Assembly: GCA_045649455.1 (NCBI GenBank)
Contig: JAZRPV010000012.1
Coordinates: forward strand, 1-18,425
Length of the DNA stretch: 18,425 bases
Direction of reading: 5' to 3'
Source: JAEDES01 sp045649455
GTDB taxonomy: Bacteria; Bacillota_I; Bacilli_A; RF39; UBA660
Positions 8,343-15,921 of this stretch are shown here, piece after piece. The position numbers and the translations under genes are program-made. The notes beneath the pieces were generated by a model. It was not told the DNA's origin and did no database searches. It worked only from the letters and a program-made list of their open reading frames with translations. Numbering within the stretch: position 1 is the first letter of the stretch; every line of letters begins with the position of its first letter.

Positions 8343-8371
8343 ATCATATACTTTTTACTAATTTTTGTCAA
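8343..8371 (-). promoter_or_regulatory. Sigma-A promoter of the proS T-box leader
   Basis: TTGACA (8371-8366), exactly 17 bases, TATGAT (8348-8343) on the minus strand. The -35 is perfect and the -10 matches 5 of 6. It begins 4 bases after the end of the DUF1653 gene and places the RNA start near 8336. Confidence 0.82.
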
Positions 8372-8374
8372 GTT

Positions 8375-8617
8375 TTATTTATTTAGACTTTCTATTTCTT
8401 GTAATTGAAATCTATATTCTTGTTTAACATCAGGGTATTTTTCTTTATCAACTTTAGATGCAAACATATCATAAGGTCTTGCATATAATTTTCCATCTTC
8501 ATATAAACATCTATAAATAACTAACTTTTCATCAGTTTCACTATGTTGAGCAAAATCAACAACTAAATATAAATCTCCTTTAAAATGTTTATAAACTCTA
8601 TTTTTTAATATTTCCAT
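8375..8617 (-). CDS. DUF1653 domain protein
   Basis: 80 aa matching the DUF1653 pattern: VYKHFKGDLYLVVDFAQHSET near the N-terminus, then LVIYRCLYEDGKLYARP and MF. Families of this kind are small soluble proteins of unknown function found singly or fused in many bacteria. The start at 8617 lies inside the last 20 bases of murD in another frame, with GAGG about 9 bases upstream, so it is probably translated from the murD transcript. It ends directly before the proS leader promoter. The family call is from memory of the motif; no role is proposed. Confidence 0.8.
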   Translation of the reverse strand: MEILKNRVYKHFKGDLYLVVDFAQHSETDEKLVIYRCLYEDGKLYARPYDMFASKVDKEKYPDVKQEYRFQLQEIESLNK

Positions 8618-9962
8618 TCTTTAAATCCTCAACTTTCTTTTTAAATTCTGCACCACGAACCTCACATTCTTTATATTGATCCCATGAAGCTGATGCAGGA
8701 CTAAGTAAAATAATATCTCCTTCACTACTTACTTCGTAACATTTATCAAATCCATCTCTTAAATGTTCATAAATATAAGTATCTATTCCAATACTTTTAC
8801 CATAATCTAAAACTCTCTCTCTACATTGTCCAATACCAATAATAGCCTTAACATTTTTAATATAAGGTGTTAATTCATTAAAATCTTGTCCTCGTTCTAA
8901 TCCACCTAAAATAATAATAGTTGGTTTATCAAATGAAGATAAAGCAATTTGAGTACACTTAATATTTGTAGCTTCTGTATCATTATAGAATCTTCTACCT
9001 TCAATAGTATCAACATATTCTAATCTATGTTCAACACCTCTAAAGTTACTAATAACATCAACTATAACATCATTTGAAACTCCAAATTCTTTAACAATTG
9101 AAATTGCTGCCATACAGTTTTCAACATTATGCATTCCAGCTATAAATATATCATCACGAGAAATTACTTTTTCACCATAATAGTAAATTGAGTCATCTTT
9201 TACATAACATCCATTAATCTGATTCTTACTAGAGAAATATTTAACAGTAGATTTAATATTCTTAGTTTCATTAATAACATCATCATTATCAATATTTAAA
9301 ATTGCCACTTCATTACTTGTTTGATTCTTAAACAATTTAGCTTTAACCCTCTTATAGTTTTCATAACTCTTTAAGAAATCAATATGTGCAGGACTTAAAT
9401 TAGTCATTAAAGCAACATCTGGTCTAAATTTTTCCATATTTTCAAGTTGTTGACAACTTACTTCAGTGACAATAATGTCTCCACTTTTTACATCACTTAA
9501 AATACTAGAAACAGGATATCCTATATTTCCTGCAAGAAATACTTTTTCACCAAAAGCTTTCTTCATAATTTCATAAGTTAAAGTTGTTGTAGTTGTTTTA
9601 CCATTAGTTCCAGTAATAGCAATAACTTTAACACCTTCAGGTAATAATCTAAATGACATTTCAACTTCATTAATAACTTCAATACCAAGTTCACGAGCTT
9701 TTAATACGTATTTATGATCAATCGGAACTCCAGGATTCTTAATTAAATAATCAAAACTAGAATCTAAAATATCATCAGGATGTGAACCAAATATTAATTC
9801 AACTCCTAATTCTCTAAGTTCTTTAACTTGTTCAGGATCCATTTTATCTTCTTCTTTACCATCATTTAATATAACAGTATTTCCTCGTTTAATTAAATAT
9901 TTAGCAGCTTGATATCCACTACGTGCTAAACCCAATATAAAAATCTTATTATTTTCAAACAT
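8598..9962 (-). CDS. murD: UDP-N-acetylmuramoyl-L-alanine--D-glutamate ligase
   Basis: Cytoplasmic Mur ligase that adds D-glutamate to UDP-MurNAc-L-Ala with ATP. It is 454 aa, the usual length. The N-terminal Rossmann-like domain begins KIFILGLARSGYQAA. The ATP loop ITGTNGKTTTT is at about 116-126. NLSPAHIDFLKSYENYKRVK carries the conserved His/Asp and the lysine expected to be carbamylated. NDTEATN and ILGGLERGQDF belong to the C-terminal ligase domains. The start at 9962 has GGTGAAG upstream. It shows that the organism makes peptidoglycan, and it sits opposite a FemAB-like gene that may act later in the same pathway. Its 3' end overlaps the DUF1653 gene by 20 bases. Confidence 0.96.
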   Translation of the reverse strand: MFENNKIFILGLARSGYQAAKYLIKRGNTVILNDGKEEDKMDPEQVKELRELGVELIFGSHPDDILDSSFDYLIKNPGVPIDHKYVLKARELGIEVINEVEMSFRLLPEGVKVIAITGTNGKTTTTTLTYEIMKKAFGEKVFLAGNIGYPVSSILSDVKSGDIIVTEVSCQQLENMEKFRPDVALMTNLSPAHIDFLKSYENYKRVKAKLFKNQTSNEVAILNIDNDDVINETKNIKSTVKYFSSKNQINGCYVKDDSIYYYGEKVISRDDIFIAGMHNVENCMAAISIVKEFGVSNDVIVDVISNFRGVEHRLEYVDTIEGRRFYNDTEATNIKCTQIALSSFDKPTIIILGGLERGQDFNELTPYIKNVKAIIGIGQCRERVLDYGKSIGIDTYIYEHLRDGFDKCYEVSSEGDIILLSPASASWDQYKECEVRGAEFKKKVEDLKNGNIKK

Positions 9963-9980
9963 ATAATCTTCACCAATATA

Positions 9981-10009
9981 ATTATACTACACAAATCATT
10001 TTTTCACTA
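9981..10009 (-). promoter_or_regulatory. Candidate promoter of murD-DUF1653
   Basis: TATAAT (9986-9981) on the minus strand, 18 bases upstream of the murD ATG; a 17-base spacer leads to a weak -35 (TAGTGA). The short 5' leader leaves room for the ribosome binding site only. Confidence 0.45.
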
Positions 10010-10049
10010 CAAATCAATACTTATTAGACATTTATTGACTTATTCTATA

Positions 10050-10078
10050 TTGAAACTACATATTCAAAATGATATAAT
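10050..10078 (+). promoter_or_regulatory. Sigma-A promoter of the FemAB-like gene
   Basis: TTGAAA (10050-10055), 17 bases, TATAAT (10073-10078). The -35 matches 5 of 6 and the -10 is perfect. It is divergent from the murD promoter in the same 146-bp gap; the ATG follows 30 bases later behind GGAAGGAG. Confidence 0.8.
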
Positions 10079-10108
10079 AAAATAGACAAATAGGAAGGAG
10101 ATAAACCA

Positions 10109-11350
10109 ATGAAAATAGTTACATTAAGACCTGATCAATTTACAAAATTTGCATCAACACACAAATATAGAAACTATTATCAATCAGTTGCATATGGAAA
10201 TACAATGATTAAATTTGGATATAATGTTCACTATCTAGGAATTGTTAATGAAAACAATAAATTAATTGGGGCATCACTAATCCTATATAAAGAAGTATTC
10301 ATGAGTAACAAAATTGCATATGCCCCACGTGGAATACTATGTGATTATGATGATAAAAAACTTTTGAAAGAAATAATTGATAAAATTAAAAAAGTTCTTG
10401 GAAAACAAGGTTTTATGATGCTAAGAATCGACCCATATATTCCAGAATCGATAAGAGATCATAAAGGAAATATAATTAATATTAATCAACAAGCATCTAC
10501 AATAATTAAAAACTTAAAAAGAGTTGGATTCTCTTATAAAGGAAAAAATAGATTCTTTGAAACAGAAAAGCCTCGTTGGGAAGCATTAGTATTATTAAAT
10601 AGAGAATCAAATGAAATATATGAATCATTTGATAAACGAGTAAGAACAAAAATAAAAAGAGCTGCAACAAGTGGATTGGAAGTAATTAGAGATGAGAAAA
10701 AAGATGTAGAAACTTTATACGATATGATAAAGAAAAAACAAAGTAATCCACTAAATTTTTATAAATATTTATTAAAAAACTTCAAAGATGACATAGAAAT
10801 ATACTACGCAAGAATCAATACTTCTACATTTACAATTAATAGTAGAAGAATGTTTGAACAAGAACAAGAAACAAATGCACAATTAGCAGAAATGATTCAA
10901 AGACCTTATCTTGAGCCGAAAGAAAGAGAAAATTACTTAAACAAAAAAATGGAATCAGATAAGTTATTAGAAACATATAAAAATAATCTTGTACTTGCAA
11001 CTGAATTATTAAAAACTCATCCAGATGGAATTAAAGTAGCCGGAGCTATGACAATTACATTTGATAATGCGGCATACGTATTTATTGATGGTATAAAAGA
11101 TAAATACTCATCATTAAATGCAAACTACTTAGTAAAATGGTTTATGATTGATGACTATAATAAAAGAGGCTTCAAATATATAAATTTAAATGCTATTGCT
11201 GGAGAATTCGAAGAAAAACATCAATTCAGTGGATTAAACGAATCTAAATTAGGATTTAATAGTACAATAACTGAATACATTGGAGAATTTGATATTATAC
11301 TTAACAATTTCTCTTATAACTTATATAAAAACTTTAAGAAAGGAAAATAA
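10109..11350 (+). CDS. FemAB/MurM-like peptidoglycan branching aminoacyltransferase
   Basis: 413 aa, the typical size of Fem ligases, which use aminoacyl-tRNA to add residues to the stem-peptide lysine of lipid II. The layout fits. A first acyltransferase-like half (about 1-160) contains YYQSVAYGN, YAPRGI and FMMLRIDP. A second half starts about 160, with a WEALVLL strand and FDKRVRTKIKRA. A long helical, Glu/Lys/Gln-rich insertion (about 245-300) is the expected coiled-coil arm. The C-terminal part has VAGAMTITFDNAAYVFIDG, LVKWFMIDDYNKRGFKYINLN and GLNESKLGF. There are no membrane segments. A strong promoter and ribosome binding site support good expression. Divergent murD agrees with a cell-wall role. 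Which amino acid is added, and whether it is MurM-, FemX- or FemA-like, cannot be told from sequence alone. Confidence 0.88.
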   Translation: MKIVTLRPDQFTKFASTHKYRNYYQSVAYGNTMIKFGYNVHYLGIVNENNKLIGASLILYKEVFMSNKIAYAPRGILCDYDDKKLLKEIIDKIKKVLGKQGFMMLRIDPYIPESIRDHKGNIININQQASTIIKNLKRVGFSYKGKNRFFETEKPRWEALVLLNRESNEIYESFDKRVRTKIKRAATSGLEVIRDEKKDVETLYDMIKKKQSNPLNFYKYLLKNFKDDIEIYYARINTSTFTINSRRMFEQEQETNAQLAEMIQRPYLEPKERENYLNKKMESDKLLETYKNNLVLATELLKTHPDGIKVAGAMTITFDNAAYVFIDGIKDKYSSLNANYLVKWFMIDDYNKRGFKYINLNAIAGEFEEKHQFSGLNESKLGFNSTITEYIGEFDIILNNFSYNLYKNFKKGK

Positions 11351-11365
11351 TCCTTTCTTTTTTTT
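11336..11365 (+). terminator. Rho-independent terminator of the FemAB-like gene
   Basis: AAGAAAGGA-AAATAA-TCCTTTCTT followed by a T run. The TAA stop lies in the loop. Confidence 0.85.
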
Positions 11366-11371
11366 ATACAC

Positions 11372-11400
11372 AAAAAAAGAATCGGTTATCCGATTCTTTT
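11372..11400 (-). terminator. Rho-independent terminator of tuf
   Basis: Minus strand: AAAAGAATCGG-ATAA-CCGATTCTTTT continuing into seven Ts, 9 bases beyond the tuf stop. It is convergent with the preceding terminator. Confidence 0.87.
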
Positions 11401-11409
11401 AATTTATCA

Positions 11410-12594
11410 TTATTCAACGATTTCAGTAACGTTACCAGCACCAACTGTTCTTCCACCTTCACGGATAGAGAATTTAGTTCCTTGTTCAAGTGCGATTGAG
11501 TGGATTAAATCAACGTCGATATTGATGTTATCCCCTGGCATAACCATTTCTGTACCTTCTGGTAAAGTAATGATTCCTGTAACGTCTGTAGTTCTGAAAT
11601 AGAATTGAGGACGATAGTTGTTGAAGAATGGAGTATGACGTCCACCTTCTTCTTTGCTTAGTACGTATACAGAAGCTTTGAATTTGTGGTGAGGTGTAAC
11701 AGTTCCAACTTTAGCTAAAACTTGTCCACGTTCAACTTCTTCACGAGAAATACCACGTAATAATACTCCGGCATTGTCTCCTGCTTCAGCATAGTCTAAT
11801 TGTTTACGGAACATTTCAATTCCTGTAACAACTGTCTTCTTAGTTTCTTTGATACCAACGATTTCAACTTCATCGTTAAGTTTAAGTTGTCCACGTTCAA
11901 CACGTCCAGTAACAACTGTTCCACGTCCAGTGATAGTGAAAACATCTTCAATACTCATTAAGAATGGTTTTTCATTATCTCTTTCAGGTGTTGGAACCCA
12001 AGTATCAACAGCATCCATTAATTCGTTGATCTTTTCAACCCATTGAGCTTCTCCTTCAAGAGCTTTAAGAGCAGATCCACGAACGATTGGAGTATCGTCT
12101 CCTTCGAATCCATATTCGTTTAATAAATCACGAATTTCCATTTCAACTAAGTCTAATAATTCTTCATCATCAACCATATCACATTTGTTCATGAATACTA
12201 CCATTTTTGGTACTCCAACTTGACGAGCAAGTAAGATATGTTCACGAGTTTGTGCCATAGGTCCGTCTGTAGCAGCAATAACTAAGATTGCTCCATCCAT
12301 TTGAGCAGCTCCAGTAATCATGTTTTTAACATAGTCAGCATGTCCTGGGCAGTCAACGTGAGCGTAGTGACGAGCATCAGTACTGTATTCAACGTGTGCA
12401 GTATTGATTGTGATACCACGTTCTCTTTCTTCTGGTGCTTTATCGATGTTAGCGAAATCAACAGCTTCGTTACCATTTTTTCCAGCTAAACATTTAGTAA
12501 TAGCAGCAGTAGTAGTAGTTTTACCATGATCTACGTGTCCAATTGTACCAATGTTAACATGTGGTTTTGAACGATCAAATTTTTCTTTTGCCAT
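11410..12594 (-). CDS. tuf: Elongation factor Tu
   Basis: GTPase that brings aminoacyl-tRNA to the ribosomal A site. It is 394 aa, standard length. G1 is GHVDHGKTT, the switch I region has ERERGITIN, G3 is DCPGHADY and G4 is NKCD. Domain 2 and 3 signatures GRGTVVTGRVERG and RPQFYFRTTDVTG follow, and the end has FSIREGGRTVGAGNVTEI. The GGAGGAAA ribosome binding site is ideal. Gln is kept in LARQVG, one of the kirromycin-contact positions. It lies last in the str cluster but has its own promoter in the 97-bp gap after fusA, so it is probably transcribed both from that promoter and by readthrough. Confidence 0.98.
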   Translation of the reverse strand: MAKEKFDRSKPHVNIGTIGHVDHGKTTTTAAITKCLAGKNGNEAVDFANIDKAPEERERGITINTAHVEYSTDARHYAHVDCPGHADYVKNMITGAAQMDGAILVIAATDGPMAQTREHILLARQVGVPKMVVFMNKCDMVDDEELLDLVEMEIRDLLNEYGFEGDDTPIVRGSALKALEGEAQWVEKINELMDAVDTWVPTPERDNEKPFLMSIEDVFTITGRGTVVTGRVERGQLKLNDEVEIVGIKETKKTVVTGIEMFRKQLDYAEAGDNAGVLLRGISREEVERGQVLAKVGTVTPHHKFKASVYVLSKEEGGRHTPFFNNYRPQFYFRTTDVTGIITLPEGTEMVMPGDNINIDVDLIHSIALEQGTKFSIREGGRTVGAGNVTEIVE

Positions 12595-12629
12595 ATTAAA
12601 TTTCCTCCTATATGTATATTACATCATTT

Positions 12630-12658
12630 ATTTTATCTAATAATTGAATTATTTTCAA
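12630..12658 (-). promoter_or_regulatory. Candidate sigma-A promoter of tuf
   Basis: TTGAAA (12658-12653), 17 bases, TAAAAT (12635-12630) on the minus strand. Each box matches 5 of 6. It lies between fusA and tuf with no terminator before it. Confidence 0.7.
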
Positions 12659-12691
12659 CTATTTTGATACTTATTTAATTATATTTGTAAA

Positions 12692-14761
12692 TTAGTTTCC
12701 ACTCTTTTTGATGATTTCATCAGCAATATTTTTTGGAACTTCTTCATAATGATCTGGGAACATTACGAATGTTGCTCTACCTTGTGTATTAGAACGTAAG
12801 TTAGTAGCATATCCAAACATTTCTGAAAGTGGAACCATAGCACTTAGCTTAATAGCATTTCCTTGTGCTTCTTGTCCAAGTGGTTTACCACGTCTAGCAG
12901 TTAAATCACCCATAACATTTCCGAAGTATTCTTCAGGAGTTGTTACATCAACTTTCATGATTGGTTCAAGTAAAACTGGTTTACATTTGTTCTTAGCTTC
13001 TTTTAAAGCAAAGCTTGCAGCAATCTTGAAAGCCATTTCGTTAGAGTCTACATCGTGGTAAGAACCATCGAATAATGTAGCTTTAACATCTATCATAGGA
13101 TATCCAGCAAGTACACCTGTTTGTAATGCTTCTTGTAATCCTTTGTCAACAACTGGAATGTATTCACGAGGAACAACACCACCAACGATTTGGTCAACGA
13201 ATTCATATCCTTTTTCAGGATTTGGTTCGAATTTGATCCAAACGTGTCCATATTGTCCACGTCCACCAGATTGTTTTACATACTTACCTTCACAATCAGC
13301 AGCAGCTTTAATTGTTTCACGATAAGCAACTTGTGGAGCACCAACATTTGCTTCAACGCTGAATTCACGTCTCATACGATCTACTAAAACATCTAAGTGT
13401 AATTCACCCATACCAGCGATAACTGTTTGTCCAGTTTCATGATCTGTATGAACTTTGAATGTTGGATCTTCTTCAGCTAATTTTTGTAATGCTAATGCCA
13501 TTTTATCTTGGTCAGCTTTTGATTTTGGTTCAACAGCTAATTGGATAACTGGTTCAGGAACTACTAAACTTTCAAGAATAATAGCTTTCTTTTCATCACA
13601 TAATGTATCTCCAGTTGAAGTATTTTTTAATCCAACTGCAGCAGCGATATCTCCTGTATATACATCAGTAATTTCCTTACGGTTATTAGCATGCATTTGA
13701 AGAATACGTCCGATTCTTTCTTTTGAATCTTTTGATGAGTTTAATACATATGAACCACTTGATAAGTGTCCAGAATAAACTCTGAAGAATGTTAAACGTC
13801 CAACGAATGGATCTGTCATAACTTTGAATGCTAATGCTGAGAATGGTTCACTGTCACTAACTTTACGGCTAGCTTCGTTTCCATCCATATCAGTACCAAC
13901 TACAGCACCAATATCTAATGGACTTGGTAAATAGTCAAGTACAGCATCTAATAATAATTTAACACCCTTGTTTCCTAAAGCTGTTCCACACATAACTGGG
14001 AAGAATTCAGCTTTTAAAGTACCAGTTCTGATTGCTTTTTTGATCATTTCAACTGTAACTTCTCCACCATCAAGGTAAGTCATCATCATTTCATCATCAA
14101 ATTCAGCAACTGCATCGATTAATTCCATTCTCATTTCTTCAGCTTTATCTTTTAAATCAGCTGGAATTTCGATTTCTTCTGGATTTTCTGCTTGTTGTCC
14201 ATCATATTTATAAGCTTTCATAGTAACTAAATCAATGATACCATTGAATTCGTTTTCAGCTCCGATTGGACATTCAATCGCTTTAGCATTAACACCTAAA
14301 CGATCTTTAATTGTTTTTAAACTATATTCAAAATTTGCACCCATTTTGTCCATTTTATTTGCGAAAATAATTCTTGGAACTTTAAATTCAGATGCTTGTC
14401 ACCAAACTGTTTCAGTTTGAGGTTCAACTCCAGCTTGAGCATCGATTAACGCTACAGCACCATCTAATACACGAAGTGAACGAGAAACTTCAACAGTGAA
14501 GTCTACGTGTCCTGGTGTATCGATGATATTTAAACGATAACCTTTCCAGTAAGCAGTAGTTGCAGCAGAAGTAATAGTGATACCACGTTCTTTTTCTTGT
14601 TCCATCCAGTCCATGGTAGCAGCACCTTCATGAGTTTCACCAATTTTATGGTTAACTCCAGTGTGGAATAAGATTCTTTCGCTACAAGTAGTTTTACCTG
14701 CATCGATGTGAGCCATAATTCCAATATTTCTAGTCATTTCTAATGACGTATCTCTTGCCAT
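12692..14761 (-). CDS. fusA: Elongation factor G, with one in-frame TGA at codon 121
   Basis: Translocation GTPase of the ribosome. Read through the TGA it is 689 residues plus TAA, the normal EF-G length. G1 is AHIDAGKTT (17-25), switch I is EKERGITIT, G3 is DTPGHVDF (81-88) and G4 is NKMD (135-138). Later domains run through GMGELHLDV and GRGQYGHVW to RSNTQGRATFVMFPDHYEEVP. The TGA (14401-14399) follows VW120 and precedes QASEF, where EF-G normally reads VWRQA, so it replaces a conserved Arg. No frameshift, gap or decay elsewhere is seen. Without readthrough the product would stop at 120 aa, before G4; the next ATG (14353) lacks a clear ribosome binding site. Sequencing error, a recent nonsense mutation or readthrough are all possible. 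The start has GGGAG upstream, 15 bases after rpsG. Confidence 0.9.
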
Positions 14762-14776
14762 AATTTGCTCCCTTTC

Positions 14777-15244
14777 CTACCATCTATAATGAGCGAAAGC
14801 TTTATTAGCTTCAGCCATTCTATGAGTATCTTCACGTTTCTTAACAGCTGCACCTGTACCATTAGATGCATCGATAATTTCGTTTGCTAAATTATCAGCC
14901 ATTCCTTTTCCTCCACGTTCACGAGAATATTTAGTTAACCATCTTAAGGCTAAAGCTTGACTTCTCGCAGGAGTAACTTCTATAGGTACTTGATAGTTTG
15001 ATCCACCAACACGACGGCTCTTAACTTCAAGTTGTGGTCTAATATTTTCCATAGCAGTATTAAATACTTCAATTGGATCTTTACCAGACTTAGTTTTAAC
15101 TGTTTCAAATGCTTCATAAACGATTGATTGAGCAGTTCCTTTTTTACCATCTAACATAATAGTGTTGATTAATTTAGCAACAACTTTTGAGTTATATATT
15201 GGATCTGCTAAAACGTCTCTTTTTGCTGCACGTCTCTTACGCAT
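14777..15244 (-). CDS. rpsG: 30S ribosomal protein S7
   Basis: Primary 16S rRNA binder that organises the head of the 30S subunit. It is 155 aa from the ATG at 15244, the usual bacterial length. It begins MRKRRAAKRDV and contains LINTIMLDGKKG, SRRVGGSNYQVP and ALRWLTKYSRERGGKGM, and ends in HYRW. A TTG six codons upstream is in frame, but the ribosome binding site GGGAGG lies inside that extension and points to the ATG, so the shorter start was chosen. It lies 36 bases after rpsL and 15 bases before fusA: one operon. Confidence 0.97.
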   Translation of the reverse strand: MRKRRAAKRDVLADPIYNSKVVAKLINTIMLDGKKGTAQSIVYEAFETVKTKSGKDPIEVFNTAMENIRPQLEVKSRRVGGSNYQVPIEVTPARSQALALRWLTKYSRERGGKGMADNLANEIIDASNGTGAAVKKREDTHRMAEANKAFAHYRW

Positions 15245-15280
15245 TTTAATTCCTCCCTTCAATAATATTAATTTTTATTT

Positions 15281-15691
15281 TTACTTAGGTCTTTTAGCAC
15301 CGTATTTACTACGTCCTTGCTTACGATCTTTAACACCGGCAGTATCTAATGTACCACGAATAATATGATAACGAACTCCGATTAAGTCCTTAACACGTCC
15401 ACCACGAATTAATACAACACTATGTTCTTGTAGGTTGTGACCAATTCCAGGAATATAAGTATCAACTTCTTTTCCATTTGATAAACGAACACGCGCATAC
15501 TTACGTAATGCTGAGTTTGGCTTCTTAGGTGTTTTAGTACCAACACGAGTACATACTCCACGTTTTTGAGGAGCGTTTGTATCAGTAGTTTTCTTTTGAA
15601 TTGTATTTAATCCAACACCAAGAACTGGTGCCTTACTCTTTCTAACTTTGTCCTTACGATTTTTGCGAACTAATTGGTTAATTGTAGGCAT
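15281..15691 (-). CDS. rpsL: 30S ribosomal protein S12
   Basis: Decoding-centre protein that helps check codon-anticodon pairing. It is 136 aa, the longer Gram-positive form. It has PTINQLVRKNR at the start, PQKRGVCTRVGTKTPKKPNS (41-60) with the usual Lys at the streptomycin site, and PGIGHNLQEHSVVLIRGGR. The conserved VKDLPGVRYH reads VKDLIGVRYH here, with Ile104 (codon ATC at 15382-15380) in place of Pro90 of E. coli; the Asp that RimO modifies is kept. AAAGGAG lies upstream of the ATG at 15691. It is first gene of the rpsL-rpsG-fusA transcript. Confidence 0.97.
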   Translation of the reverse strand: MPTINQLVRKNRKDKVRKSKAPVLGVGLNTIQKKTTDTNAPQKRGVCTRVGTKTPKKPNSALRKYARVRLSNGKEVDTYIPGIGHNLQEHSVVLIRGGRVKDLIGVRYHIIRGTLDTAGVKDRKQGRSKYGAKRPK

Positions 15692-15742
15692 AAAATATAT
15701 CTCCTTTCTTTACACATATCCAGGTGTACCATTTTACCCTTT

Positions 15743-15771
15743 AAATAAAACTTTGCCCAAAATAAGCAAAG
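15743..15771 (-). promoter_or_regulatory. Possible hairpin in the rpsL 5' leader
   Basis: Minus strand: CTTTGC, a 9-base loop, GCAAAG, then TTTTATTT. It lies about 13 nt after the predicted RNA start and 50 nt before rpsL. It resembles a weak terminator or a leader regulatory stem. The stem is only 6 bp, so support is modest. Confidence 0.3.
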
Positions 15772-15790
15772 ATATTTAATCAGCAAACAT

Positions 15791-15819
15791 AATATACCAC
15801 TAACTAAATCTAAAGTCAA
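15791..15819 (-). promoter_or_regulatory. Sigma-A promoter of the str operon (rpsL-rpsG-fusA)
   Basis: TTGACT (15819-15814), 17 bases, TATATT (15796-15791) on the minus strand, 100 bases upstream of rpsL. Each box matches 5 of 6. A second isolated TATAAT at 15869-15864 lacks a clear -35. The rpoC terminator lies just upstream, so the operon has an independent start. Confidence 0.75.
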
Positions 15820-15893
15820 TATTAAATAAATATTATTTTAAAAATATAAAAAACAGTAAACATATTATAGTAAGAAAAATGTATTTTTAATAC

Positions 15894-15921
15894 AAAAAAA
15901 AGGAGTAGATTACTCTACTCC
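15894..15921 (-). terminator. Rho-independent terminator of rpoC
   Basis: Minus strand: GGAGTAGA-GTAA-TCTACTCC followed by eight Ts. The rpoC TAG stop is inside the stem. Confidence 0.9.

Noticed and set aside
12692..14353. A separate shorter protein starting at the Met at 14353
   Set aside because: The Met lies in the G4 region (NKMDKMG) of EF-G and has no clear ribosome binding site; the reading frame is continuous with the upstream part apart from one codon.
14399..14401. Selenocysteine codon in EF-G
   Set aside because: The position is normally Arg, not Cys, has no redox role, and no convincing selenocysteine insertion hairpin was recognised just downstream.
11849..14420. Opposite-strand open frames over tuf and fusA
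   Set aside because: They mirror highly conserved coding sequence, lack ribosome binding sites and encode low-complexity Ser/Thr/Ile-rich strings typical of antisense shadows.
15670..15732. 20-codon frame overlapping the rpsL start
   Set aside because: Its ribosome site (AAGGG with 4-base spacing) is weak, it overlaps the rpsL ribosome site and start, and nothing supports its translation.
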